Part shown: positions 1 to 10,374 of the stretch, one piece after another
How positions within the stretch are numbered: the first letter of the stretch is position 1
Layout: each line of letters opens with the position of its first letter
NCBI GenBank assembly: GCA_001931905.2
Contig: MSJI02000466.1
Location: 1-21,412, forward strand
Length of the DNA: 21,412 nt
Direction: 5' to 3'
From: Cladosporium sp. IMV 00045
Lineage: Eukaryota; Ascomycota; Dothideomycetes; Cladosporiales; Cladosporiaceae
Translations under genes and position numbers: made by a program
Notes under the pieces: model-generated
What the model saw: the letters and a program-made list of their open reading frames with translations, nothing else
Database searches by the model: none
Told to the model about the DNA's origin: nothing

Positions 1-1817
1 CAGCAGTCCAAAAAGTCATGGGGAACGAGCCGCAGTAGCAGCAGCAGCATCATGATCCTACGGCTGTGACGGGGAGTGTCGAGGGTGTATGACATGCTTT
101 GGAACATGCGCAAAGGAGCTCCGGGCCGGCAGTGGTGATCTACGGTAGGAGTGTTGACGAGTTACCTACACACGCCATGGCTCGAGGGGCGCTCGAGTGA
201 AAGAGGACGAGCTCGCTGCAGGGCATGACCTGCGAGGCAAATGCCTTTGGAGCCTTTGTGGCCTTTCGAAGGCCAGCCTCCAAGCCAGCCGCCGGACGTG
301 CAACTCCAATCGCGATGGCTGCAGCTATGTACGCTGTCGTGCAGCACGTCCTGTGGTATTGCCCACCGCCGGACTAAGGCAGAGACAGTCACGACGCCGC
401 CAACAAACGCCGCAGTTGTGCGGATGACCAAGGCCCTGCTGCAAGGCTTAGCAAGCCGAGCGGATCGGATGTCGTCCATCACTCTCAAACAGGCGAGAGG
501 TCCGTCTTTTCTAGCGAAAATCAATCAAGGCTAGCTCACGCGACCCGAGGAGCGCTGTCTACGACACTACTACTTCCATCGTCCGCAAACGAGTCAATTT
601 ATATAGGACTACATAAGCGAATAGGCCAGCACCTTTCCTCTCAACGGACTGACCCTCACTGCATGAGTTGCCTCTATTCCCTCGTCCACGCCCTCATCAG
701 CCGTTGATGACGGCTCGGGATGCGCTCCCCTCAAATCAGCACGAATCCATCGTCCCACTACTGCATCCTCATCACAACGCACCTTGATGGAGAGATCTCG
801 ATTGTGTGCAGCAGCAGCAATTTTTTAAAGGCCGTCTAGGCGCTCGGCACGCGCATGCAAGGCCGTTTGGCGTAAGACCGTTGTCTTTCGGCAGCTGGGG
901 GGAAATCGCAACCGCTACAAGGGTCCTCTCTTTGTGTCATGCCGCCACGCGAAATAGATTGGTTACGACAATCGCCTGCATGACATTGTGGGCGGTGGCT
1001 TCCAGCGTCTTATTACGTGCGCCCATTACGATCCCGAGTCGGACGTCCTTCTTGCATTATTGATCGCCCCGTTTGACCCTTTTCTTCACCGTCGTCTTCT
1101 CTTGCTACTCGATCCGAATCCCCCAGAGCTGCACATGTCCTTTTTTGAAACGCCCTCTTGCTGCCAAAAACGGCTCAAACGGCATCTTCCACACCGCGGG
1201 CGTTCTGAAGACGCAGGCCAATCCTTGCCACATCATGCAGGCCCGGCATGGCCTGCGCGAATGCCAATGGCAGTTTGCCCATGTCACTTCTCCCATTCTT
1301 ACATGTGTATGCATTGTAAAGTACGGCACAAGAGTACGTACATATGTCAGAGCCCTGTCCGACAATTGCCAGCATTGACCCTGAAATTCGAATGTGTCGA
1401 TCCGGAGGTATTACTGTCCGATTCCTGGATAAATGCCAGCAACGCATGTTCCGATGGGGGCAAGAGATGCAAAGCAAAGCACCTGCGTGAGGCGGGCGGC
1501 GTGATGAGGGGCTATATTTGTACGCGGCAGACAATTTCATCACGTAACGACCGCATGCAGATGTCAAGTTGTTGATGTACATGTACATGTAGGATGGTTC
1601 CACGGCACTCCTGAGCGCATATCCGTGATTCTGAGGTCGACTGGTAAAGCTCTTGTGAATGGGCGTTGATTCCCTCCTTCGATAGTAAGTCGCGTGAAAG
1701 AGCAAGGAGTATGCTCCATGATATGCCATATAGCGGTGAGTATAGAACAGTAACATTGTACAAAACAGCTTCTATCCCATCTCTTACGCTCCCCTCCACA
1801 TTTTAACACTATGCCTC
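1..1817. other. Intergenic region without a convincing gene
   Basis: No reading frame here has a recognisable domain or coding character, and the longest open frames overlap one another on both strands. Features seen are a TATA-like run near 600, a CT-rich stretch around 1070-1110 and a perfect 14-base palindrome at 1578-1591. The right end should contain the 3' untranslated region of the minus-strand TPR gene. At 1-53 on the minus strand an ATG-ATG followed by a Leu run reads off the left edge. It could be the start of a membrane or secreted protein, but it is too short to support. Confidence 0.6.
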
Positions 1818-3116
1818 TCACTTCAGCTGCCTCAGCCTCTCCTGTCCATTCTCAACCCCTTCAGCGAACCCCACCGCCTTAGCCAAACTGATAGCCTCAG
1901 TATACTTTTTCCTCGCCAGTGCCACATCGCCCTTCATCTCCGCAAACTCCGCCAAGTTGTGCAATGCCACAGCGCAACCCATATCGCACTCCTCGTCGCG
2001 CTCTGGTGGCTGAATCTTCGCCGCAACGTCAATCGCTTTCTGCGCCCACGTCTGCGCGTTGGAAATCATCGACTCGCGCGTCACGGGAGGTTGCGCGGGC
2101 TGCTCGGCAGAAGTGACAGTCTGGCTCCGCGCGAACTCCTGCGCCGCTTTCGCCATGCGAGGGGATTGCTGCGCGAGACATGTGGCGAGGTTGTTCATCA
2201 AGATGACCGAGTGACAGCTGCTGGTGCCGTGAAGACTGAGCGCTTGCAAGAACAGCGGCGTAGCGAGGTGGTGCTGGTCTTTGTCCTCGTAGGTATGCGC
2301 CAGGGCTTCCATCGCAGCGCCGATTTCCGAGTCGGAAAGCCAGGAGCCTTCTTCATCCTCGCTGATCTTGAGGGTGTCGCGGCGCTGGCGCTCTTTCAAG
2401 ACAGTTTCCACGGCCCAGACGAGGCGGGACTCGGCCATGTCGCGATTGTAAATCACAGGCTGCGAGTAGAGCTCACCCAGCTTGATGGAAATGCCGACGA
2501 GTTTCTTCAGCACTCTGCTGCGCTTTGCCTTATTCTCCTCCTTACCTCCCAACTGCTCCATCCACTGTAAGCTGTCCCTGCGCAAGATCTCCAGAACCTG
2601 AATCGCTTTTGAGTATTGTTCGATCTTCTCCATCATACCCGCGACCTGAATTTTGACGCCCATGATCTCATCGCTGAAAGGATCCATACCGAGCTCCTCG
2701 GCGATCTGCAGCGCCTGGCGGTAGTACTTGAGCGCCTCCTTAGGCTGCAGATCTTCGTTCGTATACCAAAGAGCTCTTCGCAACTTCACGGCGACGGGTT
2801 CGGGGAATTTGTGAAAGGATGCGATGATGTAGTTCTGGTATCGATAGTTGGCGTAGATGACGGCGAAAGAGCCGCTGAGAACAGCGATGCTAGCAAAGAC
2901 GATTTGGAATGGGTAGTCTCTGAAGAGCGATTTGGCCTTGTCGGCGGTGGAAGATGCGTTACGGCGTTGTTGGTTCGTGAAGCGAGCTCGACTGTTTCGT
3001 CCAAAGGGGTTTGCCCTTATGCGGGCGGTATGGAGACATCGTGACTGTGTGGATCGTGTGTAGACGTTTTGAAAAAGGCGCGCAAATGGTGCGCGGAATG
3101 CTGAAGGCGCTGACAT
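1818..3116 (-). CDS. Mitochondrial inner-membrane TPR protein, Mgr3-like
   Basis: Intron-free frame of 432 residues. Residues 1-58 are rich in Arg, Ser and Ala with no acidic residue before D59, as in a mitochondrial presequence. One hydrophobic segment follows at about 70-90, then TPR-like helical pairs at roughly 112-182, 268-300 and 385-420. This order (presequence, one membrane span, TPRs) and the stretch around residues 64-145 resemble fungal Mgr3. In yeast, Mgr3 works with Mgr1 as a substrate adaptor of the i-AAA protease Yme1 at the inner membrane; that role is known for the family and inferred here. The start ATG has A at -3. The gene is divergent from the SRAP gene, with 267 bases between the two starts. 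Another mitochondrial TPR protein is possible, since assignment rests on architecture and remembered similarity. Confidence 0.8.
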   Translation of the reverse strand: MSAPSAFRAPFARLFQNVYTRSTQSRCLHTARIRANPFGRNSRARFTNQQRRNASSTADKAKSLFRDYPFQIVFASIAVLSGSFAVIYANYRYQNYIIASFHKFPEPVAVKLRRALWYTNEDLQPKEALKYYRQALQIAEELGMDPFSDEIMGVKIQVAGMMEKIEQYSKAIQVLEILRRDSLQWMEQLGGKEENKAKRSRVLKKLVGISIKLGELYSQPVIYNRDMAESRLVWAVETVLKERQRRDTLKISEDEEGSWLSDSEIGAAMEALAHTYEDKDQHHLATPLFLQALSLHGTSSCHSVILMNNLATCLAQQSPRMAKAAQEFARSQTVTSAEQPAQPPVTRESMISNAQTWAQKAIDVAAKIQPPERDEECDMGCAVALHNLAEFAEMKGDVALARKKYTEAISLAKAVGFAEGVENGQERLRQLK

Positions 3117-3383
3117 TGTGTTGGTTGTGTATTGTAAGTCTTATGGCTAGACCGTCTGCTGGTGGAATTGATGAAGCTCCGATTCCAATCGCCGCTGAAG
3201 ACATGGATTCATGTTTGATCAGATAAGGTCCATGACATCACGCCACCGAGATGGACTGGAGCTCCATGTCTCTATTACATGTATTCAAGTGTTGCCTTCA
3301 CGTTAAGCTCCATCACATCTTCCTTGAACTCGACTGGAAACAAGCATCGTTTGCTGAGTCCACTGAGTAGCGTCGTTGAAGAG
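3117..3383. promoter_or_regulatory. Shared divergent promoter region
   Basis: The 267 bases between the two divergent start codons must hold both core promoters and both 5' leaders. A TGACATCA element near 3233-3240 is one base from a CRE/ATF site; this is motif-level only. An in-frame ATG at 3279 lies upstream of the SRAP start and is rejected as the start because it would bury the catalytic Cys2. Confidence 0.5.
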
Positions 3384-4772
3384 ATGTGTGGAAGATACGT
3401 TCTCTCACTGCGGCCATCGCAGGTCCGCCAACGACTGAACGAACAGAACATGCCTGCAGATGAGGCTCCGGACGACGACAATGATCGCATCCGACAGAGC
3501 TACAACTTTGCTCCCGGCTATCATGGCTTAATCTATCGTGCTGCTACTTCTGATACTGATGCAGGCTCACATGACAATGACAACGGCGATGCCAACGACC
3601 AAGCTGAGGCCGATGATACAAGCGAACCATCTCCCAAGCGAGCCAAAACCTCTCACACCACCTCCAAAGCCGTCGACGGCCGCGCCACAGCAGAGACTAA
3701 GTACAAGCTGCAAGCCGCCAAATGGGGTCTGGTGCCTTTCTGGACGAAGCGTCCGCCAGACTATGGCAGCCAAATGCGCACCATCAACTGCCGCGATGAC
3801 AGCCTGCTCGAGAATCGCGGCATGTGGAACACGATGAAGCAGCGAAAACGTTGCATTGTCGTGGCGGAAGGCTTCTACGAGTGGCTGAAGAAGAACAACG
3901 GCAAAGAAAAGCTCCCGCATTTTGTGAAGCGTAAGGATGGCGAGCTGATGTGCTTTGCCGGTCTTTGGGATTGCGTTCAGTACGAAGGCAGCGAGGAGAA
4001 GCTGTATTCGTACACTGTGATCACCACGGACTCAAACAAGCAGCTGAAATTCCTGCACGATCGCATGCCCGTCATCCTGGAGGCTGGCAGCGATCCCATG
4101 AAGACCTGGCTTGATCCTGAGAATGTCGGCTGGTCAAAGGAACTCCAAAGCCTCCTCAAACCTTTCGACGGCGAGCTCGAATGCTATCCTGTAGACAAAG
4201 CCGTCGGCAAAGTCGGAAACAACAGTCCCCAATTCATCGTACCGATTGACAGCAAAGAAAACAAGAACAACATCGCCAATTTCTTTGGTTCGCAGCAGTC
4301 CTCTGCAAAACCAAAATCAGAGCCAAAGGCCGAAACCAAAGTTGAAGAGTCCTCTGCAAACATCAAGCAAGTACCCGAAGACCCACGCCCAACCTCTTCC
4401 AAAGCCGAAGACCCAGAATCGAACGCTCCACTCCCCAAACCAGCCTCTCCACCCTCAACCACGCAACAGATCAAACAAGAAACGTCAAAAGTGTCCGACT
4501 CCGATCTTCTCCATGCCGCTTCAGACGTGACCGAAAAGAACATCGAGCGAGACAGTTCGGCTGTCGATGACGAGACTTTGATGCAAGCAGCGAAGGCCAG
4601 TCCTGTGAAGAAGGAAGTGAAGAACGAGTCATCTCCTGCGAAAAGCAACTCACCGACTAAGAAAGGGGGTGCCGGAGGCAGACAGATGCGGAGTGCTACG
4701 ACAAACAACACTACAGCGAAAAGCCCGGTGAAAGAAGGCAATGCGAAAATTACGAGGTTTTTTGGGAAGTGA
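3384..4772 (+). CDS. SRAP-domain abasic-site DNA-protein crosslink protein (HMCES/YedK family)
   Basis: 462 residues from the chosen ATG, which gives the Met-Cys-Gly-Arg-Tyr start required by the family: after Met removal, Cys2 attacks abasic sites in single-stranded DNA and forms a protective crosslink. Other SRAP residues are visible: the INCRDD motif with N135, AEGFYEW with E162, and HDRMPVIL with H225, plus KWGLVPFW at 113-120. An acidic disordered insert (about 52-107) with a basic PKRAK patch splits the N-terminal part. After the domain (to about 290) comes a long disordered tail with PIP-box-like ends (IANFF at 297-301, ITRFF at 456-460), a ubiquitin-interacting-motif-like stretch near 395-406, and three psi-K-x-E sites (K364, K409, K413). 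The tail features are inferences; the SRAP assignment is firm. No intron is needed. Confidence 0.95.
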   Translation: MCGRYVLSLRPSQVRQRLNEQNMPADEAPDDDNDRIRQSYNFAPGYHGLIYRAATSDTDAGSHDNDNGDANDQAEADDTSEPSPKRAKTSHTTSKAVDGRATAETKYKLQAAKWGLVPFWTKRPPDYGSQMRTINCRDDSLLENRGMWNTMKQRKRCIVVAEGFYEWLKKNNGKEKLPHFVKRKDGELMCFAGLWDCVQYEGSEEKLYSYTVITTDSNKQLKFLHDRMPVILEAGSDPMKTWLDPENVGWSKELQSLLKPFDGELECYPVDKAVGKVGNNSPQFIVPIDSKENKNNIANFFGSQQSSAKPKSEPKAETKVEESSANIKQVPEDPRPTSSKAEDPESNAPLPKPASPPSTTQQIKQETSKVSDSDLLHAASDVTEKNIERDSSAVDDETLMQAAKASPVKKEVKNESSPAKSNSPTKKGGAGGRQMRSATTNNTTAKSPVKEGNAKITRFFGK

Positions 4773-5185
4773 AGGATGCGCGGGACACCAGATTATGCCT
4801 TGGGTAAACAGTACCATCGCAGTCATCGTTCCAAAGGCAATGTAAGGATACTCCATCGGAGACAATGCCAACTTTCGGGCGATTACACCGTAAAGTTGAC
4901 AAGATTGTCTTATTATCAAGTTTAATGGATTCAAGTACTGAATTCGCTTGCTTCCCTTTCTAAAGTACCCTCTCGTAATGAAAATAGGAAAATCCGATGA
5001 GGTCCGTCACCATCGCCTCGGACACTCCCAAGCTCCCCCGCCAGACCATTCATTCACATCCCTCCCAACATATGATCCGCATTCACCTACCTCCCCCTCC
5101 ACCCACCCGTTCACTTTCTCCCGCCCTTCCCCTCAACCCTTAATCAACTCTACACCGGCGCCACCCGTCAACACGACCGAACCTT
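4773..5185. other. 3' region of the SRAP gene and leader of the Pol III gene
   Basis: No gene seen. Around 5020-5160 the plus strand is strongly pyrimidine-rich (C and T runs). A 103-residue open frame at 4948-5259 is only a translation of this simple sequence and overlaps the tRNA-like gene. Confidence 0.6.
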
Positions 5186-5192
5186 GCCTGAG

Positions 5193-5203
5193 TGGTCTAG
5201 TGG
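5193..5203 (+). promoter_or_regulatory. Pol III A box
   Basis: TGGTCTAGTGG fits the A-box consensus and covers the D arm of the tRNA-like gene. Confidence 0.7.
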
Positions 5204-5302
5204 TAGTGACATTGCCACGAGTTGCGCCAGTCGCCGGGAGCCATGGCACTCTCTCATGAGGGAGGCCCGGCGGCAGAGGCTTGCTTGATGGCAAAGATCG
5301 CA

Positions 5303-5313
5303 GGTTCAAGTCC
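5303..5313 (+). promoter_or_regulatory. Pol III B box
   Basis: GGTTCAAGTCC fits the B-box consensus and covers the T loop. It starts 110 bases after the A-box start, a spacing widened by the apparent intron. Confidence 0.75.
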
Positions 5314-5329
5314 TGCCTTGGGCATTAGA

Positions 5330-5336
5330 TTTTTTT
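5330..5336 (+). terminator. Pol III terminator, seven Ts
   Basis: A run of seven T residues starts six bases after the discriminator base, as expected for RNA polymerase III termination. Confidence 0.75.
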
Positions 5337-6043
5337 ATGGTATGCTTTTCGCATGATGTGTGAAGAAGAAAAGGAGATCGGTTTTTGATGGTGTAGCATT
5401 GAGCTTTGTATGTTGTGCCTGATTGTGCTTGCACAAAGGCGTGGAGGCAGCAATTTAGGGTAGGGTCTTGTTCGTCTCGACGACATCAGTCTCATCCCGA
5501 TATACCACGCTTGATTCGAAGCCGAGTAGCCCACCGGATGGTTTCGTATGTGAATCCAAGAAAGAGATACAAGCTGACATGACATGAAAAAAGTAGTATG
5601 ATGTGACTATGGACTCTAATCCCTTTTCCTCTCATGCTCACGTCCCATTTCCAATCCCCTCTCTTCCCTGCCCATGTGCATCTCTGTAGAAAAACACTCT
5701 ATCCGTCCACACAATCATGCTCATCAATCCGTTCCATCCATCAATTCCAGGTATATGCTAATGAAGTAGACGAAGGAAAGCAAGGAAAAGAGCGCCATGG
5801 TAAGAACGCCCGATAGATGTGATGATGGTGCCCTGTGGTGCGACAGGGCCCGAAACGTTGGAGCCGCTCCTCCTGTTTTGGCAAAGCCTTTTGGCTCACC
5901 GCGTAGCGAGATGTGACTGGTGTTATGCCATGGACCAAGCAACAATGGAGAATAATGCGTGAAACATGACAATCGTGCCGAACCGGGTCCTTAGCTCTTT
6001 CATCTGTGTCAACTCTTCAAAGTCTAAGATCCTCGTCAAAGGT
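5337..6043. other. Intergenic, includes RasGAP 3' untranslated region
   Basis: No convincing gene. The short frames on both strands lack domains and coding character. The right part should be the 3' untranslated region of the minus-strand RasGAP gene. Confidence 0.6.
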
Positions 6044-9000
6044 CTATTCGTTGGCCTTCTGGCTGTCTCGGTCTTTCTTCTTTCTGAGAGCTGGCATGAG
6101 CGTCTTCGCTCTTCTCTCTCTTTTGACTTTGCGCTCACTTGGTGCAACCTCCTGTTGCTGCTGCTGTTGCACCGCGTGTTCAGCCTGTCCGCGCCGTATC
6201 TCACGCTGGTAAGAAGGCAGAGCTGTTGTGTGCTCGGTGTCACTGCTGACGGCGCTCGAGACATTGCTTGTGCTTGGGCTAGCAGAGGCACCAGGAGAGT
6301 CGATAGATGAGCGAGCTTGTCGGGTAGGTCGCTGAAGCATCAATGGACGGCGAGGGTTCTTGGGTCTGAGAGGAGGCGGTGGCATGTCAAACGCGGCAGT
6401 AGAGTTGGAGCCAGAATGTGTCGGTGTTGACTCGTAAGCGCGCGAAGATGCTTCGTCTTCGTCGGTTCCTTCTGTCAAGTCGGCGGCGGGATTGTGAAGT
6501 GAAGCGGAGAGAGCTTCGAGGTGAGGTGGTGGCGCAACGGTCGGGTCGGCGGCGACGTGGTCTGCCACCTTGTCGTAAGAACTCCGCTTGCCGTCATTGG
6601 AAGGAGGTCTTTCAAGCTGGTCAATCAGCTCGTCCCAGCGGAAGCTGAGAGCGCTGTTAGGTCGCTCCGCTCGTTCAGCCCGACTGAGACACTCCTGAGT
6701 GCGAGCGTGCAGGGTGCTGCAGACATCGTGGAAGGTTTTGAGGTCGCCATCAGCGCTGTTGATGGCTTGGAGGAGGCTCATCTGAGGAGGCTTTCCGGTG
6801 CCCGGTTCGGGATGCTCGGTAGCCTGCGACGTTGTCTCGAGCCAAAGCTGGATGAGCTCGGCGAAACAGCGAGCCTGATCAATCAGATACGGTAGGCTGG
6901 GGAATCCTTCGCGACTCGTTGGTGGCAGGCGGTGCATGATCGTCATCGGCGTGGTATAGCTGAAGTGTGTCTCGGCGCTTGCAACGCCTCCAATACTTGT
7001 TGGAGACGAGTTGTCGGAATGCGAAAAAGACGAAGAGAGGAGAGGTGTTGGCACATAGCAGACATCGTCGACGAAGCCCTTGAAGCTTTCTCGGTTTTGT
7101 GTTAGGAACTGGTTCATTGGTTCCATCCAGTGCTCTTTCGTTCCGAAAGATGCCATGTTCGCAAGCGTTTGTAGAGATTTGGCAATCAGTGTACATGTCC
7201 GGCGCGCTTTCGGTTTCATGTCATCTATGGGAAGGATGTTAGTATAGATACTTTGCAAGCGACGCGACAAGAGATCGACATACCTTTCATGAGACCGAAG
7301 AGCTTCGGATTTAGCACCGCCGGGCAGAAAAAGCGCAGGAACAGAAATCCTGACACACTGCTAAAGCTTACACTGCGCAGAAAGTCGCCATAGCGATCTT
7401 CAGCACAAGCACGCACATGTCTGAATATGCGCCTGAGCTCGATCGGGCACTTCGCTTTTGCAGCAACAATGGACTTCCACACCTCCTGTGTGTGGCCTAG
7501 CAGACGCCGCCAATTGCGATCGATATCACCAGGAATAGCGACACGGTTGGGGTCCACCTCGCAATCGGGGTCTTTCTCGTTGATCTCCCGCACTTTAGCG
7601 CCGAGCGCCTCTTCGAGGTATTCCTTGCCAATGCGACGCATGTGGCTGTCCAAGCTCTTTGTAAGCAATGTATTACCTCTGAAGAGCAGATTGGCTTCGA
7701 GCGTGGCATTCTTGTTGAGATCACGGACTATAAGCTCGCGGTCTTGATGAACGGCAGTTGTGCCCAGGCTATCGCCGCTGTCGTTGGACCCCATTCGTCG
7801 ACTATACCGTAGGCGATTGATAGGTGTCTCCTTGTGTACACTGTCAATCTCGTCCTCTACCAATGCCATGATCCAGTCGCTAGCCCGACCAGACACTTGG
7901 AAGATGTTGAGAAGACAGTCGCTGAGACGTTTGAGCTCTCCGGGAATGATCTGCGCAATCTGTAGGGTAAGGCCGTTCGAGAAGCGATGTAGAAGGTCGC
8001 TGAGCGGCTGATAGTCCTTTGACATCAAGATAACGCCTTCCTCCGCTCTCGCCTTGATGAGAATCTCGCCAACGCGTTGGTTGTACATGTTGACAACTGG
8101 CCACCATTTCTCGATTTCGTTGGCCGCCGCGAGCTCTTCGAGGTATATCTCAACTTTTCCGCACGTTACATCAAAGGTGATGCCGCTGTAACCTCCTTCG
8201 GCATTCATGTTGCCAGTGAATCCGTAAGCTTCATTGACAAGCTTGCTCTGTTGCGACTCTTGTGCGCGCGCAGATTCTGGAGGTCTTCGTTTTATCACCA
8301 CACTTGCGCTATTGAGCACGGGCGGTAAATCTGTGAACTCAAATGTCTCCCCCCAGAGAGGGTTTAGGCCCTCAAACTTCGCCGCCGTTTTTCCTCTCGT
8401 TTCGTTGTCCAGTAGCACTTCCACATGGTATCCGTATTGCTCGGGACGAATTTGCGGCGCTTTGCCGTGTCCACCGCTGAAAGCAGCATCTGGAGTGGTG
8501 TTGCCTGTAGGTGGGTACATCTTGGCTTCGACGACGCGGACGTGCAATGAGCGTTCCATTCGGAACATGTCTGCTGTGGAAGTTGCGACCAGTTCATGCT
8601 CCTCCGCCTCAGCGCTGTCAGGGCGTGGGCCGTACAGTGCAGGTATAGTGAAGGCTCTGAGTAGCACAAACCAAACCTCAAAGAGCACTCTACTCTCAAG
8701 ACTTAGAAATATCGGTCGCAAGAGCGCACTGTTTCCGCTTTGGTTGCTCGTGTATTGCGGGTATATTGCAATGCAATACTCGTTACCCAAAACTGTCGAA
8801 TCCAGACGTTGAATGGCGCATCTGCTGAGTTGGCTGAGCTGAACAACAGATATCAAGGTGTTGTCGGAATCTGAATGTAGCTTCAGCTCGCCGTTTTCTC
8901 TGAGTTGGCCACTGATCCTCCTCCATCGCCTTCCTCCGATGCTTTGTACTCGATAGACCTGAGGTCGACCAATTGCAGCTTGACCTAGCGATGAAGCTGG

Positions 9001-10374
9001 TGTGTTGTTGTACGTGACGTTTGTGTCCCAGAAGATCATGTTGCCAATCTTGATGACTGGTGCTTCCCTCATTGTGCTTGTTGCAACGGACCTTCTTCTG
9101 TTACTCCGATTGCTGTCTGCACGCTCTCTTCCATCCTGGTCTTGCACTGAGGTGGATCGGGAGACTGATGGACGTGGTGGCAACTGGTGTCCAGACTCTG
9201 CGTCAGATGAGGTGAGACCTGTTCTTGCGTGAGGTCTGCTGTTCCTGTTACCACTGGGTGGAATTGGCTGCCAGCAAAGCAGTGCTGCGAACCACGAGTC
9301 CAGGTCAGACTGGTTGAACAATTTCAGGTGTACCTCCGTTGAAGAACGTGCTGAGTTTACGTTGATGTAAGGCGCGTCGTTATCCTCTTCTAATTCGATT
9401 TTACAGCCTCTCAGGTCGGAAATGAGAGATTTGTGACTGCCCTCGCTGCCTCTTGGCTCGAAAAGGAGGCTTCCGCTATCTTCCCTGATAAAGCAATAAG
9501 CCTGTGACCATGGTGACTCTGGTCCACGGCGGAAGAGGAGATTTCCGCTCATTCTCCCATCTAGCGTTTTCATTAAATGTAATATACGGCGTGCGTTGGC
9601 TGATGGCAAAGAAGATACCGACTCTGCGGTGTGAGTCGATATAGGTGATACGCTGCGTCTGTTGCTTACTTCGACCGGAATTTGTACGGGAGAGCCAAGA
9701 GAGGAAATTGAGGGCGCAGAGGGTGGAGATGTTGCCGCAGGGACTGATGCCAGATAGTCGGCGCCGCCACCGTGAAGGGGCGTTCCAGTGGTGTTGACGC
9801 TCGCTATGCGGTGTCGGTGCCTCAACGAAGTCGGCGAACGGTCCCTTGTACGGCGTTCGTCGAGCGTGCGTGTGCGTGGCCGGTTGCTGTTGTAAGCCTC
9901 GCGGCCGCTCTGGATGGTGTGTATGTGGTCTCCATTGCCCTGGGTGCTGCTGCGACCCAGCATTCCTCGCGCGTTCGCAGCGTTGGCGCGGCTGTTCGGG
10001 CTCCTGTTGCTCGGGTCCCACTCGCGGTCTCTCCTTAAGCGCGTGCTGAGGTTGCCAGTTGGACTTGTCGTGTGTCCTGTTCGTCCACTACCGGTGGCGG
10101 TTGTTGCCATCGTGCCGACGGGGACGAGGGCGTGTTCGAAGCTGGAGGTGCCACGTCCGGTGCCGTCCTGGTCAGCGTCGTCGGGTGTGACGGCCCTGAT
10201 GGTTGTGGCACTCTGCGCGGGCGACGCTGTGTCACTACCGGTCTGGAGTTGTCCCTGTGCCTGGGCGTACGCCAGCTTGTTGGCCTTTTCCTCAGCCAAC
10301 CACTCATCATACAAACTCGGCTCTTTCCTCCGTCGCGGCTCCGTCCAATGCTGCCTCTCGCGCCCGCTCGCCAT
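6044..10374 (-). CDS. Ras-family GTPase-activating protein, Bud2/Cla2-like
   Basis: Two exons, 10374-7284 and 7224-6044, give 1423 residues. The ATG has A at -3 and G at +4. Residues 1-260 are disordered and Ser/Arg-rich. A PH-like domain lies at about 261-370 and a second PH-like region at about 435-585. A C2 domain follows at about 608-760, then the RasGAP domain at about 800-1090. Catalytic marks are the arginine finger R899 in LLFRGNTLL and the FLRFFCPAVLNP block (1012-1023). The C-terminal 300 or so residues are disordered, with a six-Gln run and a highly basic end. The order C2 then RasGAP matches Bud2, the GAP for the polarity GTPase Rsr1/Bud1. Action at cortical growth sites on a Rap/Rsr1-type GTPase is inferred from the family. 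Confidence 0.9.
7225..7283 (-). other. Spliceosomal intron of the RasGAP gene, 59 bases
   Basis: Read on the minus strand it starts GTATGT, has the branch site ATACTAAC and ends CATAG. Removing it joins Met-Lys to Asp-Asp-Met-Lys within the RasGAP domain just after the FLR block, restoring one frame. Without splicing, the upstream frame stops after 19 further residues. Confidence 0.95.

Larger units (their letters stand above)
5186..5324 (+). tRNA. tRNA-like gene with apparent intron, isotype unresolved
   Basis: The acceptor arms GCCTGAG (5186-5192) and CTTGGGC (5317-5323) pair over 7 bases, followed by a discriminator A. The D stem is GTC/GAC (5195-5197 with 5208-5210). The anticodon stem is TTGCC (5212-5216) with GGCAA (5290-5294), then a 5-base variable loop and the T arm GCAGG-TTCAAGT-CCTGC (5300-5316). 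The 73 bases between the anticodon-stem arms would be a 7-base loop plus an intron of about 66 bases. The oddity is that the loop begins ACGAGT, so the near-universal T33 is missing if the intron sits at the usual 37/38 site, and no anticodon can be assigned. It may be a tRNA with an unusual intron position or a tRNA pseudogene. Confidence 0.6.

Noticed and set aside
1..53. Minus-strand start with Met-Met and a Leu run leaving the left edge
   Set aside because: Only about 17 residues are visible and the CAG/CTG repeat alone explains the Leu run.
988..1575. 195-residue frame, Cys- and His-rich in the middle
   Set aside because: No regular zinc-ligand spacing, no domain, and it overlaps an equally long frame on the other strand. 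Looks like chance openness.
3279..3383. Upstream in-frame ATG of the SRAP gene (35 extra residues)
   Set aside because: The family needs Cys directly after the first Met. The extension would block the catalytic N terminus.
7225..7283. RasGAP gene split into two separate genes by a stop
   Set aside because: A clean 59-base intron restores a single frame inside the RasGAP domain.
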